From Rubrivivax sp. (GTDB lineage Bacteria; Pseudomonadota; Gammaproteobacteria; Burkholderiales; Burkholderiaceae_C): a DNA stretch of 51,876 nucleotides. Location: NCBI GenBank assembly GCA_030653505.1, contig JAURZK010000096.1, positions 1-51,876 of the forward strand, written 5' to 3'. A program made the position numbers and the translations under genes. Below, in pieces: positions 16,053-24,832 of this stretch. Positions within the stretch are counted from its first letter, which is position 1. The number at the start of each line of letters is the position of its first letter. The notes under the pieces are model-generated. The model saw nothing but the letters and a program-made list of their open reading frames with translations, searched no databases and was not told the DNA's origin.

Positions 16053-17426
16053 ATGCACCTCTCGCCCCTCACCGCCCTTTCGCCGCTGGACGGCCGCTAC
16101 GCCGGCAAGCTGGCAGCGCTGCGCCCCGTGCTCTCGGAGTTCGGCCTCATGCACCACCGCGTGCAGGTCGAGGTGGAATGGTTCATCGCGCTGTCCGATG
16201 CCGGCTTCGACGAATTCAAGCCGCTGTCCGCAGCCAGCCGGGCCCTGCTCGCCGGGCTGGTGACCGACTTCGACGAGATCGACGCGCAGTCCATCAAGGA
16301 CATCGAGCGCACGACGAACCACGACGTCAAGGCCGTCGAGATGTGGATCAAGGGCCGCTTCGAAGACCAGACGGAACTGCAGGCCGCGGCCGAGTTCGTG
16401 CACTTCGCCTGCACCAGCGAGGACATCAACAACACCAGCCACGCCTTGATGCTCAAGCGCGCGCGCGACGAGGCGCTGCTGCCGGCACTGGACAAGCTGC
16501 TGGCGCAACTGGGCGCGATGGCACACACGCTGGCCGCGCTGCCCATGCTGAGCCGCACGCACGGCCAGACGGCCAGCCCGACCACGGTGGGCAAGGAAGT
16601 GGCGAACGTCGCGGCGCGCCTGGCCACGGCGCGCCAGCGCATCGCCGCGGTGCCGCTGCTGGCGAAGATGAACGGCGCGGTGGGCAACTACAACGCGCAT
16701 GTCGCTGCCTACCCGGGTTTCGATTGGGAAGGCTTCAGCCGCCGTGTCGTCGAAGAGCGCCTGGGCCTGGCCTTCAACGCCTACACGATCCAGATCGAGC
16801 CGCACGACTGCATGGCCGAGCTCTTCGACGCCGTGGCGCGCGCCAACACGCTGCTCATCGACTGGGCGCGTGATGTCTGGGGCTATGTCTCGCTGGGCTA
16901 CTTCAAGCAGCGGCTGAAGAAGGGCGAGGTCGGTTCGTCGACCATGCCGCACAAGGTCAACCCCATCGACTTCGAGAACGCCGAAGGCAACTACGGCCTG
17001 GCCAACGCGCTGCTTTCGCACATGAGCCACAAGCTGCCGGTCAGCCGCTGGCAGCGTGACCTCACCGACAGCACCGTGCTGCGCAACATGGGCGTGGCCT
17101 TGGGTTACGCGCTGCTGGCGCACGACAGCCTGAGCCGCGGCCTGGACAAGCTGGAAGTCAACGAGGCCGCGCTGGCCGCCGACCTCGACGCCGCCTGGGA
17201 AGTGCTGGCCGAACCGGTGCAGACGGTGATGCGCCGCCACGGCCTGCCCAACCCCTATGACCAGTTGAAGGAGTTCACGCGCGGCCAGCCGATCACGCGT
17301 GAGCTGATGCAGGGTTTCATTCGCGGCCTGGCGCTGCCCGAAGAAGACAAGACGAGGCTGCTCGCCATGACGCCCGCCAGCTATACGGGTCTGGCCGAGC
17401 CGCTGGCGCGGCGCTGGAAACCATGA
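16053..17426 (+). CDS. purB: Adenylosuccinate lyase
   Basis: Acts twice in purine synthesis, splitting fumarate from SAICAR and from adenylosuccinate. The 457-residue length matches E. coli PurB. Visible family blocks are TNHDVKAVEMWIK, FVHFACTSEDINN, the catalytic-His region SRTHGQTASPTT (near 168) and the flexible signature loop GSSTMPHKVNPIDFENAEGN (near 293) with the catalytic serine. No strong ribosome site is visible at this ATG, but the N-terminus LSPLTALSPLDGRYAGK is canonical. The 83-bp repeat follows its stop at once. Confidence 0.97.
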   Translation: MHLSPLTALSPLDGRYAGKLAALRPVLSEFGLMHHRVQVEVEWFIALSDAGFDEFKPLSAASRALLAGLVTDFDEIDAQSIKDIERTTNHDVKAVEMWIKGRFEDQTELQAAAEFVHFACTSEDINNTSHALMLKRARDEALLPALDKLLAQLGAMAHTLAALPMLSRTHGQTASPTTVGKEVANVAARLATARQRIAAVPLLAKMNGAVGNYNAHVAAYPGFDWEGFSRRVVEERLGLAFNAYTIQIEPHDCMAELFDAVARANTLLIDWARDVWGYVSLGYFKQRLKKGEVGSSTMPHKVNPIDFENAEGNYGLANALLSHMSHKLPVSRWQRDLTDSTVLRNMGVALGYALLAHDSLSRGLDKLEVNEAALAADLDAAWEVLAEPVQTVMRRHGLPNPYDQLKEFTRGQPITRELMQGFIRGLALPEEDKTRLLAMTPASYTGLAEPLARRWKP

Positions 17427-17427
17427 G

Positions 17428-17510
17428 CCCCCAAGCACGCTGGCGCTCGCGACCCCCCAGGGGGGCCGTCCGCCAACGGCCCGGCAGAGCCGCTTCCGTG
17501 GCGGGAAGCT
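17428..17510. repeat. 83-bp intergenic repeat, copy upstream of pyrF
   Basis: The second copy of the block at 5763-5845, same length and orientation, about ten mismatches. It starts 2 bases after the purB stop and ends 24 bases before the pyrF start. It could fold and separate the two transcripts or tune their ratio. Confidence 0.85.
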
Positions 17511-17534
17511 TGATCGAGTGGCCAGGGGACCCGC

Positions 17535-18371
17535 ATGGCCAAGCCTGACTTCCGTGCCCAGCTCGTGGCCACCCAGGCTACGAACGGCTCGATGCTCTGC
17601 GTCGGCCTCGACCCCGAACCCGCGAAGTTCCCCGGCGCGTGGAAGGACGACCCCGCGCGCATCTTCGACTTCTGCGCCGGCATCGTCGACGCCACGAAGG
17701 ACCTCGTCTGCGCCTTCAAGCCCCAGATCGCCTACTTCGCGGCGCAGCGTGCCGAAGGCCAGCTCGAACGGCTGATCGCGCACATCCAGACGGTGGCGCC
17801 CGGCTTGCCGGTGATCCTCGACGCCAAGCGCGGCGACATCGGCAGCACCGCCGAGCAGTACGCGCGCGAGGCGTTCGAACGCTACCGCGCCGACGCCGTG
17901 ACGCTCTCGCCCTTCATGGGCGGCGACTCCATCGAACCCTACATGCGCTGGACGGGCAAGGGCCTGATCCTGCTCTGCCGCACCAGCAACCCCGGCGGCA
18001 GCGACCTGCAGGCGCAGCGGCTGCAAGGCGGCGGCCTGCTCTACGAACACATCGCCCGGCTCGCTGCCGGCGAGTGGAACCGCGGCGGCCAGATCGGCCT
18101 GGTCGTGGGCGCCACCTTCCCGGCCGAAGTCGCCAGGGTGCGCGAACTGGCACCCACGCTGCCGCTGCTCATCCCCGGCATCGGCGCGCAAGGGGGCGAT
18201 GCCGAGGCCACCGTGCGCGCCGCCTGGCGGCCGGGCGCACCGGTCATCGTCAGTTCGTCACGTGCCGTGCTCTACGCCGGCACGGCATCGGACGACGGCT
18301 GGGCCGACGCTGCGCGCCGCGCGGCGGCCTCCACGCGGGCGCAGCTGCTGCAGGCGCGTCCCCTGGCCTGA
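17535..18371 (+). CDS. pyrF: Orotidine 5'-phosphate decarboxylase, long type
   Basis: Last step of UMP synthesis: decarboxylates orotidine 5'-phosphate. The 278-residue protein belongs to the longer subfamily found in many proteobacteria and actinobacteria. It shows GLDPEPAKFP near the N-terminus, the catalytic VILDAKRGDIGSTAEQYA stretch near residue 95 (Lys and Asp), and the phosphate-binding IPGIGAQGGD near 215. AGGGGA at 17524-17529 supports the ATG at 17535. A hybrid histidine kinase gene begins 28 bases after its stop on the same strand. Confidence 0.95.
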   Translation: MAKPDFRAQLVATQATNGSMLCVGLDPEPAKFPGAWKDDPARIFDFCAGIVDATKDLVCAFKPQIAYFAAQRAEGQLERLIAHIQTVAPGLPVILDAKRGDIGSTAEQYAREAFERYRADAVTLSPFMGGDSIEPYMRWTGKGLILLCRTSNPGGSDLQAQRLQGGGLLYEHIARLAAGEWNRGGQIGLVVGATFPAEVARVRELAPTLPLLIPGIGAQGGDAEATVRAAWRPGAPVIVSSSRAVLYAGTASDDGWADAARRAAASTRAQLLQARPLA

Positions 18372-18399
18372 GAGCCTGCCGCCGCGCCAGCATCAGCCT

Positions 18400-21300
18400 G
18401 TGACGTCAGCGCCCCCCGAGACCCTGGCTGCCGTGCCGCAGGCGCTGCCGCTGATGACCCGCGCCTACCTGTGGATGGTGGCCGTCACCGGCTTGCTCGG
18501 CGCCGTGATGCTGGCGGCCACCGCCGGCGGACAGGACAGCGGCCAGTGGGCGGCCGGGCTCCTGGCCGCGCTGGCGGTGGTGTCGCTGGCAGCCACGCGC
18601 CTGCCCGACCGGCTGCTGAACATCACGGTCACCGCCATTTTCGGGGCCGCCGTGCTGACGGTCGGCGGCGCCAGCGTGCTGCTGGGTTGGGGGCTGCGAG
18701 CCCCGGCGCTGCCGCTCGTCGGCCTGGTGGTCTGCATGGCCAGCCTGGCGGGTGGCTGGCGGGCCGGCGCGCTGCTGGCCGGCTTGGGGGCGATCCAGGT
18801 GCTGCTGATTGCCGTGCTGGCGCCGGGCCCGACCGGCGGCCCCGACGCGCCACCGGCGGCCGTGCTGCTGGGCACGCACCTCGCCAGCATCGCGGCCGGG
18901 CTGATCTGCGGCGCGCTGGCCTCGCGCGTGATGCTGCGCTTCGCGGCCAGCGCGGGCGAGCGCGAACACCGCTTTCGCCGCCTGCTCTCGCTGGCTGCCG
19001 ACGCCTACTGGGAAACCGACGCCGCTTACCGCGTGCGCGCGTTCGCCGGCGCCTACGAGGCCCTGCCGCCCCTGACTGCCTCTACTGGCCTGGGCCACGC
19101 GTTCTGGGATCTGCCGCAGTTCGGCTGCGATGCCGACACGCTGGACACCATGCGCGCCGACATGGAATCGCGCCGGCCCTTCCGCGACCGGCCGGTCCGC
19201 TGGACCTTCGAGCACGACCGCAGCCACGACTTCCTGAGCAGCGGCGAGCCGCGCTTCGACGAGCGCGGCAACTTCGCGGGCTACTGGGGCGTGGTGCGCG
19301 ACGTCACCGTGATCCAGCGCGCGCAGCGCGCCCTGGCGGCCACCGAGACGCGCTACCAGGACCTGTTTTCCTGCATCCCCACACCACTGGTGCTGCACCG
19401 CGACGGCCGGGTCCTCGACGCCAATCCGGCTGCGCTGGCGCTGTTCGGCTTTTCCGACCTGGCGGCCATGGTCGGCAGCGAACTGCTGCTGAGCTACGAG
19501 GAAGGCGATTCACGCGAGCGCGCGCACGAGCGCATGGACGCGTTGCAGGCGCAGCCGCCGGGCAGCAGCCTGCCGGTGGCCGGCTTCAGGCTGTGGGTGC
19601 AGGGCCGACCGGTGTCGGTGCGCGCCACCAGCGTCTGCGTCGACACCGACGGCGGCCCCGCCTTGCTTGCCATCTATGTCGACGACACCGAGCGCCTGGC
19701 CGCCGAAGACGCGCTGCGGCGGTCGCAAGGCCTGCTCTCGCATGTCGTGGCCACCAGCCCCGACGTCATCACGCTCACCGAGCTCGAGAGTGGGCGCTAC
19801 GTCATGGTCAACGCCAGCTTCGAGCGCCTGAGCGGCTGGCGCGCCGACGAGGTCGTCGGACGCACCTCACTGGAAATGGGGATCTGGGCCGACCCTGCCG
19901 AGCGCCAGGTCTTCATCGGCGAGGTGAAGGCGTTCGGCGTGGCCGCCGACCTGCCGATGCGTTTCGTCGCCCGCGACGGCCACGCCATTCCGCTGCGGGT
20001 CTCGGCGGCGCGCTTCGCGATGGAAGGCCACGACTACCTCGTGATGAGCGGCCGCGACATCAGCGCCACGCAGCGCCAGCAGCTGGAACGCGAGGCCATC
20101 CTGGCCAACGCCTCGGTTGGCATCGCGGTGACGCAGAACCGCCGCTTCGTGCTGAGCAACCCGCATTTCGACCAGCTCTACGGCTGGGCGCCGGGTGAGC
20201 TGGTAGGCCAGCCGGGCACCGTGGTCTGGCCCAGCGAAGCGGACTACGCGGCGCTGAGCCACGAGCTGGGCCCGAAGCTGGCGCGCGGCGAAGCCATTGC
20301 CGTGCAGCGGCAGGCGCGGCGCAAGGACGGCAGCACCTTCCTGGCCTTCGTCCGCGGCCGCGCCGTCGACCCGCTGCGACCGGCCGAAGGCGGCACGGTG
20401 TGGATCGTCGAGGACATCACCGAGCGCCACCAGGCGCAGCTGGCGCTGGCCGCCGCGCGCGACGCCGCCGAGGCCGCCAGTCGCGCCAAGAGCGCCTTCC
20501 TGGCCAACACCAGCCACGAACTTCGCACGCCGCTGAACGGCATGATCGGCCTGGCCCGGCTGGCGCAGGACCCGCGCACCGACGCTGCCCTCCGAAGCCA
20601 GTACCTGGACCAGATCGTCGAGAGCGCGCAGTCGCTGGCCGGCATCATCTCGGACATCCTCGACCTGTCGAAGATCGAGGCGGGCAAGCTGCAGCTCGAG
20701 ACCGGCAGCTTCGACCTCGACGCGCTGCTGCAGACGCTGCAGCGCACCTACAGCACACTGGCCACGGCGCGCGGCCTCACGCTCGCGCTGCAGACCCCGC
20801 CCGCACTGCCCGGCGCGCCGCTGGGCATGGTCAGCGGCGACGCGCTGCGGCTGCGCCAGGTGCTCAGCAACCTCCTTTCCAACGCCATCAAGTTCACCTC
20901 GGCCGGCGGCGTGGTGCTGCGCGCGCGCCGCCTGGGCGACGGCCAGGCCGGTGCCACCGCCGCGGGGGTGCGCTTCGAGGTGCAGGACAGCGGCCCCGGC
21001 ATCGCCGCCGAGGCGCAGGCCCGGCTGTTCGAACCCTTCACGCAGGCCGACCAGAGCACCACCCGGCAGTTCGGTGGCACCGGCCTGGGCCTGTCGATCT
21101 GCCGCGAGCTGGCCGCGCTGATGGGTGGCACGGTGGGTGTGCACAGCGCGCCGGGACAGGGCAGCACCTTCTGGGCCGAGCTGCCGCTGCCGGCGGCCGG
21201 AACCGCGCCTGCCGGCACGCCGCCGGCTGCAGCCAGCAGCCTGCACGGCGCGCGTGTGCTGATGGTCGAGGACAACACCGTCAACATGATGATCGCGGTG

Positions 21301-21627
21301 GCCATGCTCGGACACTGGGGTGTGGAGGTGGCCCAGGCGACCGACGGCCACGAGGCGCTGCAGGCCGTGCAGGCCGCCGCCGCCGCCGGCCGGCCTTTCG
21401 ACGCCGTGCTGATGGACGTGCAGATGCCGCGCATGAGCGGCTACGAGGCCACACGCGCGCTGCGCGCCGCGGGCCAGCGCCTGCCGGTGATTGCGCTCAC
21501 CGCGGCGGCGCTGGTGAGCGAGCGCGAGGAGGCGATGCGCGCGGGCATGGACGACTTCCTCACCAAGCCCATCGACGCCGAGCGGCTGCAGGCGACGCTG
21601 GCGCGCTGGTGCGCTGGTGCGAGCTAG
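18400..21627 (+). CDS. Hybrid PAS histidine kinase with C-terminal receiver
   Basis: A membrane sensor kinase of 1075 residues from the GTG at 18400 (an ATG at 18454 is an alternative). Layout: about six membrane helices (20-180), four PAS-like domains (about 190-305, 317-430, 445-560, 567-685), HisKA with the phospho-accepting His near 706 in NTSHELRTPLNG, HATPase_c (about 815-935, with VQDSGPGIA and GGTGLGLSI), and a receiver (about 950-1070) with the Asp in DAVLMDVQMPRMSG. It autophosphorylates and relays internally; the final partner (Hpt protein or regulator) is not in the window. The signal is unknown. It may be co-transcribed with pyrF. Confidence 0.92.
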   Translation: MTSAPPETLAAVPQALPLMTRAYLWMVAVTGLLGAVMLAATAGGQDSGQWAAGLLAALAVVSLAATRLPDRLLNITVTAIFGAAVLTVGGASVLLGWGLRAPALPLVGLVVCMASLAGGWRAGALLAGLGAIQVLLIAVLAPGPTGGPDAPPAAVLLGTHLASIAAGLICGALASRVMLRFAASAGEREHRFRRLLSLAADAYWETDAAYRVRAFAGAYEALPPLTASTGLGHAFWDLPQFGCDADTLDTMRADMESRRPFRDRPVRWTFEHDRSHDFLSSGEPRFDERGNFAGYWGVVRDVTVIQRAQRALAATETRYQDLFSCIPTPLVLHRDGRVLDANPAALALFGFSDLAAMVGSELLLSYEEGDSRERAHERMDALQAQPPGSSLPVAGFRLWVQGRPVSVRATSVCVDTDGGPALLAIYVDDTERLAAEDALRRSQGLLSHVVATSPDVITLTELESGRYVMVNASFERLSGWRADEVVGRTSLEMGIWADPAERQVFIGEVKAFGVAADLPMRFVARDGHAIPLRVSAARFAMEGHDYLVMSGRDISATQRQQLEREAILANASVGIAVTQNRRFVLSNPHFDQLYGWAPGELVGQPGTVVWPSEADYAALSHELGPKLARGEAIAVQRQARRKDGSTFLAFVRGRAVDPLRPAEGGTVWIVEDITERHQAQLALAAARDAAEAASRAKSAFLANTSHELRTPLNGMIGLARLAQDPRTDAALRSQYLDQIVESAQSLAGIISDILDLSKIEAGKLQLETGSFDLDALLQTLQRTYSTLATARGLTLALQTPPALPGAPLGMVSGDALRLRQVLSNLLSNAIKFTSAGGVVLRARRLGDGQAGATAAGVRFEVQDSGPGIAAEAQARLFEPFTQADQSTTRQFGGTGLGLSICRELAALMGGTVGVHSAPGQGSTFWAELPLPAAGTAPAGTPPAAASSLHGARVLMVEDNTVNMMIAVAMLGHWGVEVAQATDGHEALQAVQAAAAAGRPFDAVLMDVQMPRMSGYEATRALRAAGQRLPVIALTAAALVSEREEAMRAGMDDFLTKPIDAERLQATLARWCAGAS

Positions 21628-21698
21628 GCCGCGTGTCGGGTTGATCAGCGGGCGCGGATCGCGCCGCGCGGATCAAGCCGCGCCTATTGAGTTGCGCG

Positions 21699-22799
21699 TC
21701 AGATCGCGCTCAGCGCCACCGGCCGCCCAGTGAGGTAACCCTGCACGAGCTGGAAGCCCATGTCGCGGCAGACCGCGGCCTCGGGCTCGGTCTCAATGCC
21801 CTCGGCCAGCGGCACCGAGCCCAGGTCGAGCACCAGGCGCACCAGCTCACGCACCATGCGCTGGCGGCCTTCGGGGGCGGTGTCGATGCCGCGCAGCAGG
21901 CCCATGTCGAACTTGACGAAGTCGGGCGGCACCTCGGCCAGTTCACGCAGCCGCGCCTGGCCGGCGCCGAAGTCGTCGTAGGCGAAGGGCACGCCGATCT
22001 CGTCCAGCCGCGCCGCCAGGCGGCGCATGGCCTCGACCTCGACCACGGCGGTCTCGTGCACCTCGATGACGATGTTCGGTGCGTCCGGCTGCGCGCGCCA
22101 CTGTGCCAGCCAGTCGAAGAGCCCGTCGGTGAAGGTTTCCTCAGGGTGGGTGTTGACGAAGAGCCGCGCGCCCTTCAGCCTGGGCGCCATTTGCTCGACG
22201 CCGTACGTGCGGAAGGCGCCGCTGAGCTCGGCTTCGCGGCCGAGCATGGCCGCCAGTTGGAACAGGTGCATGGGCGAGGCCGGCAGGTCGGGGTGGGTGC
22301 TGCGGCCCAGCAGCTCGTAGGCGAAGAGCCGGCCGTCGAGCGCGCTGACGATGGGTTGCACCACCGCCGAGATGCCCCGCCCGGCCAGCAGCTGCAGGAA
22401 CTCGCGTTCTTGGCGCACGAAATGGGCCGAAAGCCCGCGCCCGGCCGGCGCGATCATCGTGCGCTCGCTGTCGTCGCTGGCCACGCTGTCGGGCCCGCCC
22501 TCGATGCCGAGCCGGTACTCGGCGTTGCCGAAGTGGATGACGTCGTCACCCGCCAGCACCCGCGTCGCACTGATGCGTTCGCGGTTGACGAAGGTGCCGT
22601 TGGTGCTGCCCAGGTCGGTGACCTGCAGGCGGCCGGCGCTGTTGGTGTCGATGATGGCGTGCTGGCGGCTCAGGCCGCGGGCGGCGACGACGAGGTCGTT
22701 GGCGGCGTCGCGGCCGACGCGAAAGGGCAGCCGGCGGATGGCGTGCGCGACGTGGCTGCCGTCGGCGGCTATGGTTTCCAGGTACCAGGCGTCGCTCAA
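21699..22799 (-). CDS. FHA-EAL domain protein (probable c-di-GMP phosphodiesterase)
   Basis: A 366-residue cytosolic protein joining a phosphothreonine-binding FHA domain (about 20-100: FRVGRDAANDLV, LSRQHAII, DLGSTNGTFVN) to an EAL domain (about 125-366). EAL catalytic positions look intact: YELLGR, FVNTHPEE, IEVHE, YDDFGAG, FVKFDMG, AEGIETE and QGYLTGRP, so c-di-GMP hydrolysis is likely. The frame is open upstream. I prefer the TTG at 22799 because GGGGGA lies 7 bases before it and the conserved N-terminus begins there. It converges on the hybrid kinase gene. Confidence 0.85.
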   Translation of the reverse strand: MSDAWYLETIAADGSHVAHAIRRLPFRVGRDAANDLVVAARGLSRQHAIIDTNSAGRLQVTDLGSTNGTFVNRERISATRVLAGDDVIHFGNAEYRLGIEGGPDSVASDDSERTMIAPAGRGLSAHFVRQEREFLQLLAGRGISAVVQPIVSALDGRLFAYELLGRSTHPDLPASPMHLFQLAAMLGREAELSGAFRTYGVEQMAPRLKGARLFVNTHPEETFTDGLFDWLAQWRAQPDAPNIVIEVHETAVVEVEAMRRLAARLDEIGVPFAYDDFGAGQARLRELAEVPPDFVKFDMGLLRGIDTAPEGRQRMVRELVRLVLDLGSVPLAEGIETEPEAAVCRDMGFQLVQGYLTGRPVALSAI

Positions 22800-22912
22800 G
22801 CTGATTCCCCCACGCGCTTTGCGTCGGCGGCGCGCCGCGCACCGGCCGCCACGGCCATGTGCAAGCCAATGTAAACGCAAAGCCCGGCCCACCGCGAGAC
22901 ACAATTCGCGGG

Positions 22913-23752
22913 GTGAGCACCACCGTACACCACCACCCCGAACATCAGCGCTTCGACGCCGTCGTCGACGGCCACCTCGCGCTGTGCAGCTACCACCGCC
23001 AGGGCGACACGCTGGTGCTGCCGCACACCGAAGTACCGCCGAAATTGCAGGGCCGGGGCGTGGCCGCGGCGCTGGTGGCTGCCGCGCTCGCCTGGGCCCG
23101 CCACGAAGGCCTGCGTGTGCGGCCGACCTGCAGCTACGTGGCGGCCTACCTGCGTCGTCATCCCGAGATGCAGGACCTGCTGGACGACCGCGCCGCCCGG
23201 GTGCGGGCCTTCTGGTTCGGCGAGCCGCCAACAGCCACGCCGCGCGAAGCCTGGTTCCGCAAGGACGCGGCCTTCGACGGCCAGATCCGCGAACGCTTCG
23301 GCGACCTCATCGAGACGGCGCTGGCCGGCGGCCTGCAGGCCTGGGACGCCACGCCCGCCGGCACGCTGGCGCGCATCCTCGTGCTGGACCAGTTCACGCG
23401 CAACACCTTCCGCAACAGCGCACGCGCCTTTGCCGGTGACGCCCTGGCGCTGGCCGCCGCGCAGGCTCTGGTGGCCGGCGGCGGCGACCGCGCACTTACG
23501 CCGCTGCAGCGCTGGTTCGCCTACCTGCCCTTCGAGCATGCCGAGGACCTGGCGCTGCAGCGCCAGTCCCTGGCACTCTTCACTGCGCTGGCCGAGGAAC
23601 ACCCGGATCTCGCCGACGCGCAGCACTGGGCGCAGAAGCACTTCGACATCGTCGAGCGCTTCGGCCGTTACCCGCACCGCAACGCGCTGCTGGGACGCAG
23701 CTCGACGCTGGAAGAGGCGGCCTTCCTGCTGCAGCCAGGCTCGAGCTTCTAA
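22913..23752 (+). CDS. GNAT acetyltransferase-like domain fused to DUF924
   Basis: A 279-residue protein from the GTG at 22913. Residues 1-90 match the small YjdJ-type GNAT fold (LPHTEVPPKLQGRGVAAALV acetyl-CoA loop, then RVRPTCSYVAAYLRRHPE). Residues about 97-279 match DUF924 (VRAFWFG, LDQFTRNTFRN, AFAGDALAL, WFAYLPFEHAED, RFGRYPHRNALLGRSST). DUF924 is a helical, TPR-like family of unknown function. The two usually stand alone; here they join with no linker and no internal start at the boundary. The EAL gene is divergent, with about 113 bases between starts. Confidence 0.82.
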   Translation: MSTTVHHHPEHQRFDAVVDGHLALCSYHRQGDTLVLPHTEVPPKLQGRGVAAALVAAALAWARHEGLRVRPTCSYVAAYLRRHPEMQDLLDDRAARVRAFWFGEPPTATPREAWFRKDAAFDGQIRERFGDLIETALAGGLQAWDATPAGTLARILVLDQFTRNTFRNSARAFAGDALALAAAQALVAGGGDRALTPLQRWFAYLPFEHAEDLALQRQSLALFTALAEEHPDLADAQHWAQKHFDIVERFGRYPHRNALLGRSSTLEEAAFLLQPGSSF

Positions 23753-23769
23753 CTTCGCGGGCCGCGCGC

Positions 23770-24822
23770 TCAGGCCACGGCCGGCTGCAGGTAACGCAGC
23801 GTGCCGGCGTCGGCGTTCATCTCCACCGGCAGGCCCACCGGCAGCGTGAACTTGCGCCTGATGTGGCCAAAGAGCGCGCCGCTGTAGACCGGCACGTTCA
23901 GCGGCTTGAAGTAGTCGTCGAAGACCTCGTCCAGCGTCAGCGTGCCGTAGTTGCCATCGCCCGGGCCGCAGTTGGTGAAACCACCCAGCACCACGCCGGC
24001 CACGCGGTCCAGCGCGCCACTCAGTTTGAGCGTGCTGAGCATGCGGTCGACGCGGTAGATGTACTCGTTGATGTCTTCCAGGAAGAGGATGGCGCCGTCG
24101 AAACGCGGCCAGTAGGCCGAGCCGGCCAGCGCCGCCAGGACGGCCAGGTTGCCGCCCACCAGCGGCCCGCGCGCGCGGCCGCCGCGCAGCGTGGTGATGC
24201 GGCCGATCTTGGGCACGATGTTGTCGTCGCGGTCCTTGGGGTTGGCCAGCGTCAGTGCCTGGGCGTCCATCACCGCGCCGCGCAGCCAGGAGATGCTGAA
24301 CTCGTTCCACTCGCTGGACGCCATCGGGCAGTGGAAGGTGACGAGGCCCGTGTGCACGTGCACGGCGTTGATCAGCGCCGTGAGATCGGAAAAGCCGCCC
24401 AGGAACTTGGGTGTGCGGCGGATGGCGGCGTAGTCCACCAGCGGCAGCATGCGGTTGCCGCCCGAGCCCCCCGTCATGGCCAGCATGCCGTGCACCGTGG
24501 GGTCGGCGAACATGGCGTTGACGTCGGCCGCGCGCTGCGCGTCGGTGCCGGCGAAGTGGCCGTAGCGCGCACGCAGGTGGGGCGCCTCGCGCACCTGAAA
24601 GCCCAGCGCCTGCAGCGACTCGGTGGCGATGGCGTACGGCGCACGTTCGTAGATGGCACCCGAGGGGTTGATGAGCGCGATGGTGTCGCCCGGCTTCAGG
24701 CGCGGCGCTCTCAGCAGGGGTGGCGGGGCCTGCGCCGCGGCCCCGCCTGGAGCGACCGCGGTCGCTGCGGCACCCATCGCGGCCGCGCCGCTGGCCATGA
24801 ACTGCCGTCTCGTCGTCGTCAT
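23770..24822 (-). CDS. Tat-exported S66 LD-carboxypeptidase-like protein
   Basis: A 350-residue S66-family protein. The family removes the last D-alanine from murein tetrapeptides (LdcA) or cleaves microcin C (MccF). The N-terminus (TTRRQFMASGAAAMG) looks like a twin-arginine signal, so it would act in the periplasm. The Glu region (FLEDINEYIYRVDRML) and His region (ALFGHIRRKF) are present. The nucleophile motif reads GGSGGNR (118-124), with Gly122 where the family normally has Ser; Ser120 lies two residues before. Either the protein is inactive or it uses a shifted serine. It is last in an operon with the dipeptidase (10-base gap) and the peptide-binding protein. Confidence 0.85.
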   Translation of the reverse strand: MTTTRRQFMASGAAAMGAAATAVAPGGAAAQAPPPLLRAPRLKPGDTIALINPSGAIYERAPYAIATESLQALGFQVREAPHLRARYGHFAGTDAQRAADVNAMFADPTVHGMLAMTGGSGGNRMLPLVDYAAIRRTPKFLGGFSDLTALINAVHVHTGLVTFHCPMASSEWNEFSISWLRGAVMDAQALTLANPKDRDDNIVPKIGRITTLRGGRARGPLVGGNLAVLAALAGSAYWPRFDGAILFLEDINEYIYRVDRMLSTLKLSGALDRVAGVVLGGFTNCGPGDGNYGTLTLDEVFDDYFKPLNVPVYSGALFGHIRRKFTLPVGLPVEMNADAGTLRYLQPAVA

Positions 24823-24832
24823 GCCTGTGCCC

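Noticed and set aside
15789..18191. An 800-codon minus-strand frame opposite purB and pyrF
   Set aside because: Antisense to two essential, fully conserved genes; no domain or ribosome site.
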